From Holothuria scabra (taxonomy: Eukaryota > Echinodermata > Holothuroidea > Aspidochirotida > Holothuriidae), in the NCBI GenBank assembly GCA_037179385.1, contig CM074181.1, forward strand, positions 50,612,394 to 50,676,393: a DNA stretch of 64,000 bases. Reading direction: 5' to 3'. Positions 47,901-54,120 of this stretch are shown in pieces. Positions within the stretch are counted from its first letter, which is position 1. Every line of letters begins with the position of its first letter. Made by a program: the position numbers and the translations under genes. Below the pieces are notes generated by a model. It was not told the DNA's origin. It ran no database searches and saw only the letters and a list, made by a program, of their open reading frames with translations.

Positions 47901-49779
47901 ATCTGACGGCCGATTCAAAATCACATCGTACTGTTTCACGCAGACATAGCAAGACATGCTGTATCACCCCCGCCCAGCTCGCAAAGACAGTGCCGGTAAC
48001 GTTCAGCATGCTAGGTAAACTGAGCCTTGCATGTATATACGATCTTATTATCAATGCGGTATGCCACCTCGAGTATAATCCTCGAATATTTCTTAATGGG
48101 TTAAAGGTGTCAGTTTTACGCAAATCAACACTTTGCCGCTATGTGCAAAGTAAAACGACATCAATGTAATAACACCGTAAACATTCACAATTTCTTTTTT
48201 TTTTAAATAGGCCAGTATATATTACGTTATTTTGCCCCAAAATGGCGCTCGAGCAGACTACGAAGTTTATGTGTGAAAGTTATGTTACCGTGCCTGGATG
48301 TCGACACGAGGCTAGCTACGTAAGAACGTACATACCCCATTAGCGATAATTCCAATGCACATTGCAAAGTTGTATTAGGGAAGTTCACAAACATGACGTC
48401 GTTTGTTTACAATCAGTAATTTTTGACGTGCAAGAGAATACCATAATACAGGGCTCTGATTAGTTGATATATTTAAATCAGTGGTTTAAAAGGAGAAGCT
48501 TCGAGCTCTTACTGTGCTGGCTTTTCGAGTAGGAAAGCGTCCCAAAATTCAATATCAAATTGATATAGGCCTTTGGAAGTATAATTTTCTTATTTGACTG
48601 TTTTCTGTTACGTTTTTTTTTTTACTTGTCATTTTGATCTAAAACAAAACGAGACGATCAAACCTTCTAACAAATCAAATGTTTTTGAACTTGGGAACTG
48701 TGATCGCTATACCTATCCAATACAGATGTTAATGTTACCATGCATGTCTTATGGCGTATGCCTTACAAAATGCTCATATCTTTTAGTCGCCGTATGTAAC
48801 ACCGGGTAACCCGGGTACCCGACGGGTATGGTGATCGGGTACCCGGGTCCTAATTTTTAGTACCCGTGCAAACACTAAATGAAACAAAGAAAATTAGAGA
48901 AAGGATGGGCCACTTTTAACCTTAGGCCTAGCTGAATAACTGTAGCCCCCTAAAGGCATCCTTACTGAAGCACACACATACTCTGGCTTCCTAACCTATA
49001 GTCTTTTTCAGGTGTCTTTCACAGAGCAGTTACTGTACCTGTAAATGGGCGCGGGGAGCGCCAAAAACAAGAAGTAACCCTGAATCCTGACATACTTAAC
49101 ATGGGTGCACGCGAAGCGCACGTGCGTTGAGGCATTTATTGGATGAATATTGTTTTTATTTAGTTTCCATTGCAGTGCAGTGTATGACCTATTTAAACAT
49201 ACAACTTGATTAATTAAACTTCACACGCGTAGCTCTGTCAGTTCCAGTTTGTATTTTTGTAGCAAAAGCAACCAGACTAGGCATAAAAAAAACTAAATTC
49301 TGGGAAAAAGTGCCCTCCCCCCCCCCCCCCCCCCCGTGGCCCCTTAATCCCGCCTAGCTTATGCCTAACTATAATATTTTGTGGTTTAACAGTGACGTCC
49401 CCTCCCTAGCCTCATGATGCTCATGTAAATTATACTAGGCCTATACCACCATTAGCCTTCCTAGGCCTAGGCAAAATATTTCATTAATGACTTAGGGGAA
49501 ATTGGAGCACAAACCGATGCCGTCTCAAGATTACACCAAGGATCATTCATAGCCTAGGCCCTATATCCCGTTTACCCTTTAGGCTAAGTTGTACTTATAT
49601 TAACGTTACTTACCGATAAACTTCTTTCTGTTTCGATGTTCTGCACCTCCACACAAAATGACCGCAAGCTCGTCCACATTGCAGGTCGACGAAACCCTTT
49701 CCTTCCACATGTCTGGGTGCTCGGAATCGGCAGGTTTCGTCCCTCGGGGCAGGTTTGACTGTGAGATCTGACCCGACAT
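20271..49779 (-). CDS. ACOX: Peroxisomal acyl-CoA oxidase, complete 15-exon gene, ACOX2-like
   Basis: This FAD enzyme catalyses the first step of peroxisomal beta-oxidation: it converts acyl-CoA to trans-2-enoyl-CoA and passes electrons to O2, making H2O2. Fifteen coding exons on the minus strand join in phase through GT-AG introns to 2034 nt: 677 residues plus TAA. Visible landmarks are the flavin-side motif [10 protein letters not shown] (about 151-160), ETTATFD and KWWPG (190-194), [18 protein letters not shown] (409-417), the catalytic glutamate in TVEGEKSV (E437, equivalent to rat ACOX1 Glu421), and C-terminal SSKL, a type 1 peroxisomal targeting signal. ATG 49779 is chosen because an upstream in-frame codon is GTG. 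Length is close to vertebrate ACOX2 (681), and LGCYDG.VYERLF and the DGFMSGQQ segment resemble ACOX2 more than ACOX1 by eye. ACOX2 acts on branched-chain and bile-acid-type CoA esters; that substrate range is inferred. An ACOX1/ACOX2 pre-duplication orthologue is the alternative. It converges on PORCN. Confidence 0.95.
20510..20715. repeat. Repeat of CCATGACTTTCC-like words
   Basis: Five or six imperfect copies of TTCCATGAC(C/T)TT(T/A) and TTTCCAGG in intron 14 and beyond. Boundaries are unclear and I cannot assign a transposon class. Confidence 0.4.
20939..21071 (-). CDS. ACOX: ACOX coding exon 14 with LVDAFEYPD and LGCYDG
   Basis: 133 nt. It encodes [20 protein letters not shown] followed by [14 protein letters not shown], the conserved C-terminal substrate-site segment (A..L.DAFDF.D..L.S.LG.YDG.VYE.LF). 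Confidence 0.95.
21458..21565. mobile_element. Near-perfect palindromic MITE
   Basis: Arms of about 43 bp (GTTCCACAAAGAGTTACGCA and onward to CTTAAGTTTGATT) match their inverse with two or three mismatches around a spacer of about 22 bp. It lies in ACOX intron 13. Confidence 0.85.
21583..21822. mobile_element. TTAA-flanked MITE, family 2, copy 2
   Basis: Left TTAA at 21579-21582 and start AGGGTAAGAGCAGTCACC. The right end GGGGGGGCTGCTCTTGGC is inverted but has lost its TTAA. The interior matches the copy at 7199 (TTTCATGATTGGCTGCTGAG and onward). Confidence 0.65.
21960..22193. mobile_element. TTAA-flanked MITE, family 2, copy 3 (left end lost)
   Basis: Keeps the right end GGCGACTGCTTACGTCT followed by TTAA at 22194-22197, and interior similarity (TTTGAGAATCATGAGACAAT, GGAGTAACTGCTAGTTTAAC). 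The left terminus is not recognisable. Confidence 0.5.
23279..23572. mobile_element. Short non-autonomous hAT, CAGGGTTGTCACCA ends
   Basis: 294 bp with inverted ends CAGGGTTGTCACCA and TGGTGACAACCCTG. Flanking 8-mers TACATGAG and TATGTGAG match at six of eight positions. It has the same termini as the 1454-bp element at 27683 and the poorly conserved word GTGCCGG, so it is probably a shorter member of that family. It lies in ACOX intron 13. Confidence 0.85.
23640..23710 (-). CDS. ACOX: ACOX coding exon 13 (residues 591-613)
   Basis: A short 71-nt exon encoding [20 protein letters not shown] followed by ADI. It resembles the ACOX2 segment DAFLSGAQVDMARTAYLDLL better than the ACOX1 equivalent, one reason for the ACOX2-like call. 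Confidence 0.9.
24179..24328 (-). CDS. ACOX: ACOX coding exon 12 with NSGDFLE
   Basis: 150 nt, exactly 50 codons, both junctions in phase 0. It encodes [16 protein letters not shown] and later [19 protein letters not shown]. The (N)(S/A)GDFL motif is conserved in ACOX1 and ACOX2. Confidence 0.94.
25792..26087. mobile_element. TTAA-flanked MITE, family 1, copy 3
   Basis: About 296 bp with left TTAA at 25788-25791. The right end GGTGAGAGGTTTGGCCCT is followed by TTCA, a decayed TTAA. It lies in ACOX intron 11, and its right end is only about 21 bp from the exon 11 donor. It closely matches the copy at 2623 in inverted orientation. Confidence 0.78.
26109..26214 (-). CDS. ACOX: ACOX coding exon 11 (residues 505-540)
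   Basis: 106 nt. It encodes [20 protein letters not shown] and then [15 protein letters not shown], matching the LQ.L..SG...EAWN.......AA segment of ACOX2. A TTAA-type miniature element ends about 21 bp beyond its donor side. Confidence 0.9.
26506..26920. mobile_element. MITE with GTGTTCCCATT ends, GATC-rich
   Basis: About 415 bp with inverted termini of about 34 bp: GGCCGTGTTCCCATTTGGGT, GAGTGCGGTGGATCA at the left, and the inverse of AGCTGTGTTCCCATTCGAGT at the right. A further internal copy of the end (GCGCTCACTCAAATGGGAAT) is at about 26817. It holds 12 GATC sites. The target duplication is unclear. It lies in ACOX intron 10. Confidence 0.8.
27321..27488 (-). CDS. ACOX: ACOX coding exon 10 (residues 449-504)
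   Basis: 168 nt between an acceptor TTTGTAG and a GTAAGT donor. It encodes the [13 protein letters not shown] helix and the less conserved linker before the C-terminal alpha domain, ending in a split arginine codon. Confidence 0.88.
27683..29136. mobile_element. Non-autonomous hAT element with perfect 8-bp target duplication
   Basis: 1454 bp with ends CAGGGTTGTCACCA and TGGTGACAACCCTG, flanked on both sides by CTTCAGTG (27675-27682 and 29137-29144). Subterminal GCCGG words and a C-tract of about 20 bases (near 27750) follow the left end. The ORFs inside (largest 109 codons) show no hAT transposase or other recognisable domain. It lies in ACOX intron 9, between exons 10 and 9. The undecayed duplication implies a fairly recent insertion. 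Confidence 0.92.
29914..30104 (-). CDS. ACOX: ACOX coding exon 9, catalytic glutamate and GGHGY
   Basis: 191 nt, residues 386-448. It encodes [20 protein letters not shown] and the active-site segment [17 protein letters not shown]437 aligns with the catalytic base Glu421 of rat ACOX1. Most relatives read EGEN at this point and this protein reads EGEK. The rest of the signature is intact, so I regard the gene as functional. Confidence 0.96.
30105..31360. other. ACOX intron 8, plain part
   Basis: I see no gene, conserved exon or clear transposon end here. Confidence 0.5.
31365..31600 (+). repeat. tRNA-derived SINE, most complete copy
   Basis: The head is tRNA-like: TGGTCAAGTGGTTAGAGCAT (box A-like) and GGAGTTTGGCTCC (box B-like) on either side of a CTTGCAGTCAGGAG anticodon-arm-like stretch. 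The body follows (CCTACTGCCATTGTGCTTGG, AAGAAAGGGGTAGGGGAAAC) with the tail ATAAAACTCCATTTAACTA. It is not a functional tRNA gene. Pol III origin is inferred from the boxes. Confidence 0.75.
32132..32294 (-). CDS. ACOX: ACOX coding exon 8 (residues 331-385)
   Basis: 163 nt. It encodes [20 protein letters not shown] followed by YGFLFV, matching the very conserved ILD(Y/F)Q(T/S)QQ.KLFP.LA..YAF segment. It ends SSLPE in phase 0. Confidence 0.95.
32730..32856 (-). CDS. Orphan cysteine-rich exon-like ORF, possibly VWC-like
   Basis: 127 nt on the minus strand with a plausible acceptor (CAACTTCCAG) and donor (GTGAGG). It encodes [20 protein letters not shown] and then [10 protein letters not shown]. 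The spacing of cysteines around a central proline recalls the second half of a von Willebrand factor C domain, with Y where the usual CC pair would start. It lies in ACOX intron 7. Inclusion in ACOX mRNA would shift the frame, so it is not an ACOX exon. It may be a relic of another gene or chance. Confidence 0.25.
33417..33586 (-). CDS. ACOX: ACOX coding exon 7 (residues 275-330)
   Basis: 170 nt. It begins [20 protein letters not shown] and reaches [11 protein letters not shown], matching V.PDGTYV......TYGTM and A.RYSA.RRQ in vertebrate ACOX proteins. It ends with two bases of a split threonine codon. Confidence 0.94.
34597..34712 (-). CDS. ACOX: ACOX coding exon 6 with DIGPK and RIPR
   Basis: 116 nt after a TTTCATCACAG acceptor. 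It encodes [20 protein letters not shown] and then [23 protein letters not shown]-(Y/F)-L and (V)RIPR are conserved family motifs. The exon ends in phase 0. Intron 5 upstream of it carries the satellite array. Confidence 0.94.
35040..35520 (-). repeat. Decayed satellite units
   Basis: Recognisable satellite words (GATCTTTGACCTCCACCAGA; ACATGACCTTTG; GGGATCATCTTCTTACCATA; GTGAAATCTATTTAAGTCTC) in the order of array C but strongly diverged. It may be an older edge of that array. Confidence 0.6.
35812..35885 (+). repeat. Short tandem duplication
   Basis: TAACACTAATATATATGGGAG occurs twice, about 51 bp apart, at about 35823 and 35864. Confidence 0.6.
36515..38905 (-). repeat. Satellite array C, 16 units of 145 bp, in ACOX intron 5
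   Basis: Regular 145-bp units (CCAAATATGAAATCTATCCA, TTGAGATAT(T/C)GTGCTAAC, TTTTCAGACTTTGACCCC, GGTGACCCCAGATGACCTTT). By eye, nine of 16 units carry exact TGACCTTTGACCT, the reverse complement of AGGTCAAAGGTCA. In the ACOX sense strand these read as direct DR1 sites. The units are more alike than those in arrays A and B. Overlapping repeat-frame ORFs of 60-131 codons run through the array and are not genes. Confidence 0.95.
38916..38947 (+). repeat. AC microsatellite after satellite array C
   Basis: (AC)n run following GTGTCACAAACACAC, the same junction seen at array B. Confidence 0.9.
38948..39270. mobile_element. Probable insertion splitting the AC microsatellite
   Basis: About 320 bp of unrelated sequence (GTGGGGACATG repeated, then GGGGATATCCCCAATTCGCG and TGTGTCCCCAATACACGCCC) sits between two AC runs, 38916-38947 and 39270-39310. 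Array B has a single uninterrupted AC run at the same junction. The ends look loosely inverted (TGGGGACATG against TGTGTCCCCA). No transposase is present. Confidence 0.5.
39270..39310 (+). repeat. AC microsatellite, distal part
   Basis: (AC)n with ACAT interruptions, then ACGCCATCATGATTGCATAG, which resembles ACGACATCACCATCGCCTAT after array B. Confidence 0.85.
39749..39868 (-). CDS. ACOX: ACOX coding exon 5 (residues 196-235)
   Basis: 120 nt. It encodes [20 protein letters not shown], then [10 protein letters not shown], the beta strand pattern H/Y-A-V-V-L-A-Q-L...G-x-x-A-F-(I/L)-V-x-x-R typical of the family. The donor is GTCAGT, slightly weaker than the others. Confidence 0.93.
40005..40125 (+). 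repeat. Dispersed repeat, copy 2 (CCTGTGGGCTG family)
   Basis: CCCCTGTGGGCTGTGGAATA, TATTTCCTGCCTGTTGCCTG and TTAAGAGGCGCCAAAGG follow the order of the copy at 18888-18985. It lies in ACOX intron 4. Confidence 0.6.
41041..41148 (-). CDS. ACOX: ACOX coding exon 4 with ETTATFD and KWWPG
   Basis: 108 nt between an acceptor TTCCAG and a GTAAGT donor. It encodes [20 protein letters not shown] and then SSMKWWPGS, the beta-domain hallmark found in all ACOX1/2 proteins. Confidence 0.95.
42247..42401 (-). CDS. ACOX: ACOX coding exon 3 with [10 protein letters not shown] motif
   Basis: 155 nt covering residues 108-159. It contains [20 protein letters not shown] directly followed by AQTELAHG, the conserved flavin-contacting motif. 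Alanine replaces the glycine usual in vertebrate TELGHG/TEMGHG. The glycine codon is split across the junction. Confidence 0.95.
42450..42680 (-). repeat. tRNA-derived SINE copy, inverted
   Basis: Reverse-strand match to the SINE at 31365: AGAGTTTTACGGCCCAGTTT is the tail, TTTTCCCTACTCCACTGCTT and AATGGCAGTGGGTTCCA are body, and CAACCTGGGAAAAAGAACCC is the decayed head. It lies in ACOX intron 2, beside exon 3. Confidence 0.68.
43319..43363. repeat. Perfect 18-bp inverted repeat, hairpin
   Basis: TGACATAACATATTATGC and its exact complement around a 9-base loop (43337-43345), in ACOX intron 2. Confidence 0.9.
43370..44373. other. ACOX intron 2, plain part
   Basis: No gene, transposon end or tandem repeat recognised. 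Confidence 0.45.
44374..44530 (-). CDS. ACOX: ACOX coding exon 2 (residues 56-107)
   Basis: 157 nt, acceptor CCTCAG at the 44531 side and donor GTGAGT below 44374. It encodes [19 protein letters not shown] and following helices, corresponding to the IENMILNDP.F..ED segment of vertebrate ACOX1. Confidence 0.92.
45851..46131. mobile_element. Foldback element with CACCCAGGA ends
   Basis: About 281 bp. The left end CACCCAGGAGATAATTCCCA and the right end, the inverse of TACCCAGGAATAAATTCCCA, extend inward through AAGTCCCGTTGAATGGGAC-like arms. The interior is built from many CCCATT/AATGGG words. It lies in ACOX intron 1. Confidence 0.7.
46509..46818. mobile_element. hAT-like element with CAAGGGCGGAT ends
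   Basis: 310 bp. The left end CAAGGGCGGATCTAGCCCCT and the inverse of the right end, CAAGGGCGGATTCAGAAGGG, match closely. Flanking 8-mers AGGGCTAA and AAGGTTAG agree at five of eight, and all three differences are transitions. G/C tracts lie just inside each end. Confidence 0.7.
47034..49358. mobile_element. Possible older element interrupted by the 47560 hAT
   Basis: GGGGCGGGATTTGATC near 47036 and the inverse of a right end reading CTAGGCGGGATTAAGGGGCC near 49350 are similar. Both are followed inward by poly-G or poly-C. GCCTAACTATA occurs just outside both sides. If real, the element at 47560-48877 is nested in it. The evidence is weak. Confidence 0.35.
47560..48877. mobile_element. Non-autonomous hAT element with CCCGGGTACC termini
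   Basis: 1318 bp with inverted ends TAGTGTTTGCACGGGTA and TACCCGTGCAAACACTA. The flanking 8-mers AATGGAAC (47552-47559) and AATGAAAC (48878-48885) match at seven of eight. The subterminal regions repeat ACCCGGGTACCCG on both sides. The interior is relatively rich in GC and CpG and encodes nothing recognisable. It lies in ACOX intron 1, about 0.7 kb from exon 1. Confidence 0.88.
49440..49600. other. TAGGCCTA-word cluster near ACOX exon 1
   Basis: Repeated CCTAGGCCTA, TAGGCCTATA and AGCCTAGGCCC words just 3' of exon 1 in the gene's sense. Similar words occur at 46890-47040 and at 63830-63990. Confidence 0.5.
49614..49779 (-). CDS. ACOX: ACOX coding exon 1 (residues 1-55)
   Basis: 166 nt from ATG 49779-49777 to a GTAAGT donor. 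It encodes the variable N terminus and then [20 protein letters not shown], which matches the (D/N)-x-L-x-x-I-L-x-G-G segment at the start of the family's alpha-helical domain. It ends with one base of a split glutamate codon. Confidence 0.88.
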
Positions 49780-50036
49780 ATTGATAACCAGGGCCACCCT
49801 AGACTAAATACTCGTCATTGGCACTGAATCGGGCCGGATACACTGTGAAACGAACAACCTATGTTACCCAGTAGACATTGATCTGATCGTACAGTAAGAG
49901 TAATACTAAGAGATAACATAACAATCAGTAGTTGTTACCAAAGTCTTGCCTCTGGTATGTAAGCGACTTTAATTTGTACAATTGTACAAATAAAGCATTG
50001 TGTATACGCAACATGGTGTTACATACAGCGCTTTCG

Positions 50037-50160
50037 GGCCAAGTCGTCCCCAAACCAACTCATTCCCAACCAACTCATCCCCAAGTCAACTCGTCCCCAA
50101 GCCAATTCTTCCCCAAGCCAACTCGTCCCCAAGCCATGTCGTCTCCAAGCCAAGTCGGCT
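50037..50160 (+). repeat. Minisatellite of about 17 bp, left copy
   Basis: About seven imperfect copies of CCAACTCGTCCCCAAG. The preceding GGCCAAGTCGTCCCCAA is matched, inverted, at the right copy (55797-55846). Confidence 0.85.
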
Positions 50161-50542
50161 CATCAGGGAAATTAGTGAAAAATTGGTGGAAAATAAAATC
50201 TCATTCTCAATCTCATTTCAAGAGACCAGCTAACACCCACTTTGCATTTGTTTTTGGTTTGTTAATTCAATATTTTTTCCTCCCTTTTGCTAGTTAAAAG
50301 GGAGATTTCGTGATTCATAATTTTTTTAATTTTTGAAGCCGTGATTTATGCATTTATAGAGAATGATGACAAGTGGTTTAAAATAGAGCGTGATAACTTT
50401 ATTGTCGCAATTTGTCAACCCATCATAACCAATAACATATATATTTTTGGAGTTTGATAACATATATTTTAAACACAACTGATGGGGACATATGTTTAGT
50501 TTGGAAAATATAATTAGTCTTAGGCCAGTCAATATACTGATT

Positions 50543-50695
50543 GACCCACCACAAATTGCAACAGAAGGTTTTTCTTCACTTTTGGTATTGGATATGTGTC
50601 TTAAACAACATAATAAAAGTCTAGAAAAATCTACGCAGGCGAAAGGCAAAATTTCACGATGGCCGCCAAAAAACCAAAATGGCCGACCACATATT
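50543..50695 (+). repeat. Left arm of a distant inverted repeat
   Basis: CCCACCACAAATTGCAACAG, AAGTCTAGAAAAATCTACGC and GATGGCCGCCAAAAAACC match the reverse complement of 55118-55272 in order. Confidence 0.8.
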
Positions 50696-51360
50696 CTATT
50701 TTTCATGATATCTACCCAACTGGTTAATGTTTTTTGCCTGTTTTGGAGAGTGTTTCACAGTTTTCAACAACATCAAAGCCAACGGAATGCATTTCGAACC
50801 AATGGGACGGTACATTCCTGTGCAGACATCCAAAATGGCCGCCCAAATCCAAAATGGCCGACCACAGGCATTCATTTTCATGATATCTTCCCATTTGTTA
50901 AGTGCTTTTTGCCGGTTGTGGACATTATTGCATTGTTTTCAACAGCGCCAAAGCCAACGGAATGCATTTTGAATTAATTGGATGGTACATTCTTGTACAA
51001 ACATCCAAAATGGCCGTCAAAAATCCCAAATGGCCGACCACAGACGCTCATTTTCATGATATATACCCATTTATTAAGGGGTTTTTGCTGGTTTTGTAGG
51101 CCTATATTGCTTCATGGTTTTCAACAAGGCCAAAGCCAGCGGAACACATTTTGAACCGATTGGACGGTATGTTCCTGTACAAAAATCCAAATGGCCTATC
51201 ACAGACTTTCATTTTCATGTTATCTTCCCATTTGGTGAGCCTTTTTGCCGATTTTGAACTGAAAATCAGTGTTTTCAAGATCATTAAAGCCAATGAATTG
51301 CATTTCGAATCGATCGGTCAGTACCTACCTTTATCAAAATCCAAAATGGAATAAAAAACA
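50690..51360 (+). repeat. Tandem repeat of about 175 bp with ATGGCCG words
   Basis: Four to five diverging units. Each has TTTTCATGATATCTTCCCAT, GCCAAAGCCAACGGAATGCA, a GGTACATTCNTGT segment and CCAAAATGGCCG words. Unit starts are about 172-178 bp apart. Long overlapping ORFs here follow the repeat and lack any recognised domain. Confidence 0.85.
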
Positions 51361-51399
51361 AACAAGTTGAATACAGCATTCAAATTTACCATATCCTTC

Positions 51400-53790
51400 G
51401 ATATGGTAAGTCTATTTTGCCAAACCTAAGCCAATGGAAAACATTTGGAGTCGATCAGTTGGTACGGTACCATCCTATGTAAGAATACAAAACAGCAGAC
51501 GAATATCAAAATTGTCCGATTACCAATTACACACATTCCTGTAACTCTTGCCAACTGTCTAAGCAGTTGACCTATTTTGAGGGAATTTGACCAGCTTTTC
51601 ATGTTTCTTCTTACCTATACAGAAAAGAATGACTGCCAAAATTTGAAATGACTAATGCGGAATCTCCATTTTGTAGATGTTGTTGCTTGAAATGCTGATT
51701 TTGCATCAATTTCAGATTTGGGATGTGGTTTTCAGCCCAAAATGACCGGCAAATGACCCACAACCCATGATCCCTTGTCTCCATGCAAAATACCATTGCC
51801 ATATAACTACTGTGGTGGAACATCAGCCACACTCATAACATTTCGTTGGTATCCTACCTCTAACTGATCTTTGAATTACGTATCATCCATTACATCTGTG
51901 TTCTTCTCAGTCAGGGGCGTCGATTTGATTTTCAAAGTGGTGGGGGGGGGGGGGCATCTGGCCTAAATTTTTTTCTCCTGCCCTGGTAAGGTGTCCACAA
52001 CGGCGTAGCTACACATTTTTGCGGGAGAAGAGGGGTGGGTAAGCATCCAAATTTTACATTTTTTTAAATGTGAACAGTACAAAAAAAAGTGTGAACACCA
52101 CTGTACTAGGGACGTAATTTGCTACCCACAAAGCGTGCTGAAAATTTTGCCCTTTTTCGAATATTTGAAAATATGGAGCTTGTATTGCAGAAAAGTTTGG
52201 ATTCTGAGCTTCCTATAAGGAAATTTGAAAAGTTGTGGGAATACTGAAGAGTTTGTATATTCTGTTGGCAAATCTGAGATTGAGCTGAGACCAATGATCG
52301 TTGTTGCTACACAATGTTATCCAATCCCTACAAAATGAGGCTCTCCTACGAAATTTTTTGAGTCAAGAGCTTATATTGGAGAAAATTTGATATTTTATGA
52401 AAGGAAATATATAAAAATAGCACTGTAGTTACCATTGTCACTTGATGATCTGGTGTCACATGTAGCAAATTTCAGATTTTTTCACTTCCAGAGTTCGGAA
52501 AAGTTTTCCGAATTGAAGGTATGAGGGAGCACCTCTGTTTAGAAACTGCAATTTGCTGCGTGCGAGCGCGCCAAAAATTTTGCTGTTGAAACACCTAATG
52601 ACGAATATGGAGCTCTTATTGGAGAAGCCACTGGTGTCTGAGAAGAGGGGCACGGATGCAAAATGGTGCTAAATGTTTCAATATTTTTAGTTACTAAGGA
52701 ACTCCCAAAGTTTTCAAAACATGGTCTTTAAAATGTGGGTAATTACTTCAACGGACTTTACGGTCAATCTGAATTTAAATACCGGCGATATTCTACAAGT
52801 AAATAGAATCACAACGAAAATTGTGATAGTTTGTGAAGGGTTTGTACAAAATTTATAATAGTAAGGAACCATTTTTGATGAAGGAAGGTAAAACCCATAA
52901 ACTGATCAAAGTACACTTTAATCTACTGCAGGAAAATCACAGATCAAGGGGGGATGGTACCCACTGGTGTAACTGAGACGACGTTGCATAGGCCTACCGG
53001 TGTAAGATTGTTGATACAAAAAACATTAATATATGTCCTTTAGAAGTTTAGAACGACACCCTATCATACATTATGTACAGACAGAGGATTGAGGTGTACC
53101 TCTAATTCCAGATTGAAGTCTCTAATCTACCAAAGTTCAGTGTGATTTTACTTTTCTAAAAATGGTCTAACTACGAAATGGTCGAATCGCTATATGAATG
53201 TGATCGTGTCGAAATTTTGCATTTGAAATCATTTATTTTTCTGAAAAAGTTGCACGGAAACTGTGCACCGAGACATTTTCCTTAAAATGTGTTAAGCCTG
53301 CCGGACTGGTCATTCACTAAAGATTACAAATTTCATTAAAACATAGGAGGGGACGATTCCTCTTCTTCAAATTCCTAAATGTTGTGCTCCTTCATAACCA
53401 CACCTGCTGCCCTATGCACTCGAACAATCAACATAATCATGGAGACAGATAAATAATGTATGTTTGATATGCGAGTGCAAAAAAAAAAAACATCAATGAG
53501 ACTGCAAGCGTGCGGAGCATGCAAATATTTGGGGTTTTGCACAGACTGTGTAAACGCGTATTTATTGATAGACAAATCGATAGTAATCGGCAGAGCACAT
53601 CTTTCATAACCTACATAAGAATAGTATTTTTGGTAGTACTAAACTTCTTAAGTTTCAAGTCACAAAAAGTCGGCCGGGGGGGGGGGGGACTTTTACGTTG
53701 GCGTCCCCTCCACTAAAAAAAGAAGGGGGGGGGGGCATGTAATGAAATTTGGACACACTGGTCATTGAACATAGGGCTATATGTTGTGTT
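51400..53790. other. Unassigned non-coding stretch
   Basis: No gene recognised. Near 51914, CAGGGGCGTCGATTTGATTT followed by a G-tract looks like a transposon terminus. A GGGGGGG...GGCGTCCCCTCC segment at 53680-53712 might be its distant partner, but the ends match only briefly and no target duplication is visible. Confidence 0.4.
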
Positions 53791-53799
53791 CAAAAAATG

Positions 53800-54120
53800 A
53801 GGTCAAAGGTCATCTAAAGGTCATGTCTGGCTATTTTGTGAATATTTTTTTTTAAGTGTTTATCCTCCCACAAATAGTGGAGAATGCCCTTGAAAGTTGG
53901 CCATAATATTCCTTAAGTAGTGGTTGTTGAGTCTTGTAGTAGATTTGTCTATCCAAGGTCATTCGAGGTCATACGAGGTCAAAAGGTGCGACTATTTTTG
54001 TTGCTATTTTTGGCACCTGTGAGACCTATAGTTACCAAACATGGCATGTTTAATCAACTTTTGAAGTGCTTCTAGCTGGTTAAAATATAGGTCAAAGGTC
54101 ACCCAAAGGCCATGTTACTG
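53800..54120 (+). repeat. Second repeat with AGGTCAAAGGTCA, two copies
   Basis: AGGTCAAAGGTCATCTAAAGG near 53802 and AGGTCAAAGGTCACCCAAAGG near 54091, about 285-290 bp apart. AAGGTCATTCGAGGTCATAC lies between them. The surrounding words differ from the 145-bp satellite. Confidence 0.7.

Noticed and set aside
50492..50977. 161-codon + strand ORF, the longest in the window
   Set aside because: It follows the 175-bp tandem repeat and translates repeat words (KWPTT, HFHDI) twice; no conserved domain.
51914..53712. Single 1.8-kb transposon bounded by CAGGGGCGTCGATTT and GGCGTCCCCTCC
   Set aside because: The ends match over only about 9-10 bases, and no target duplication is visible.
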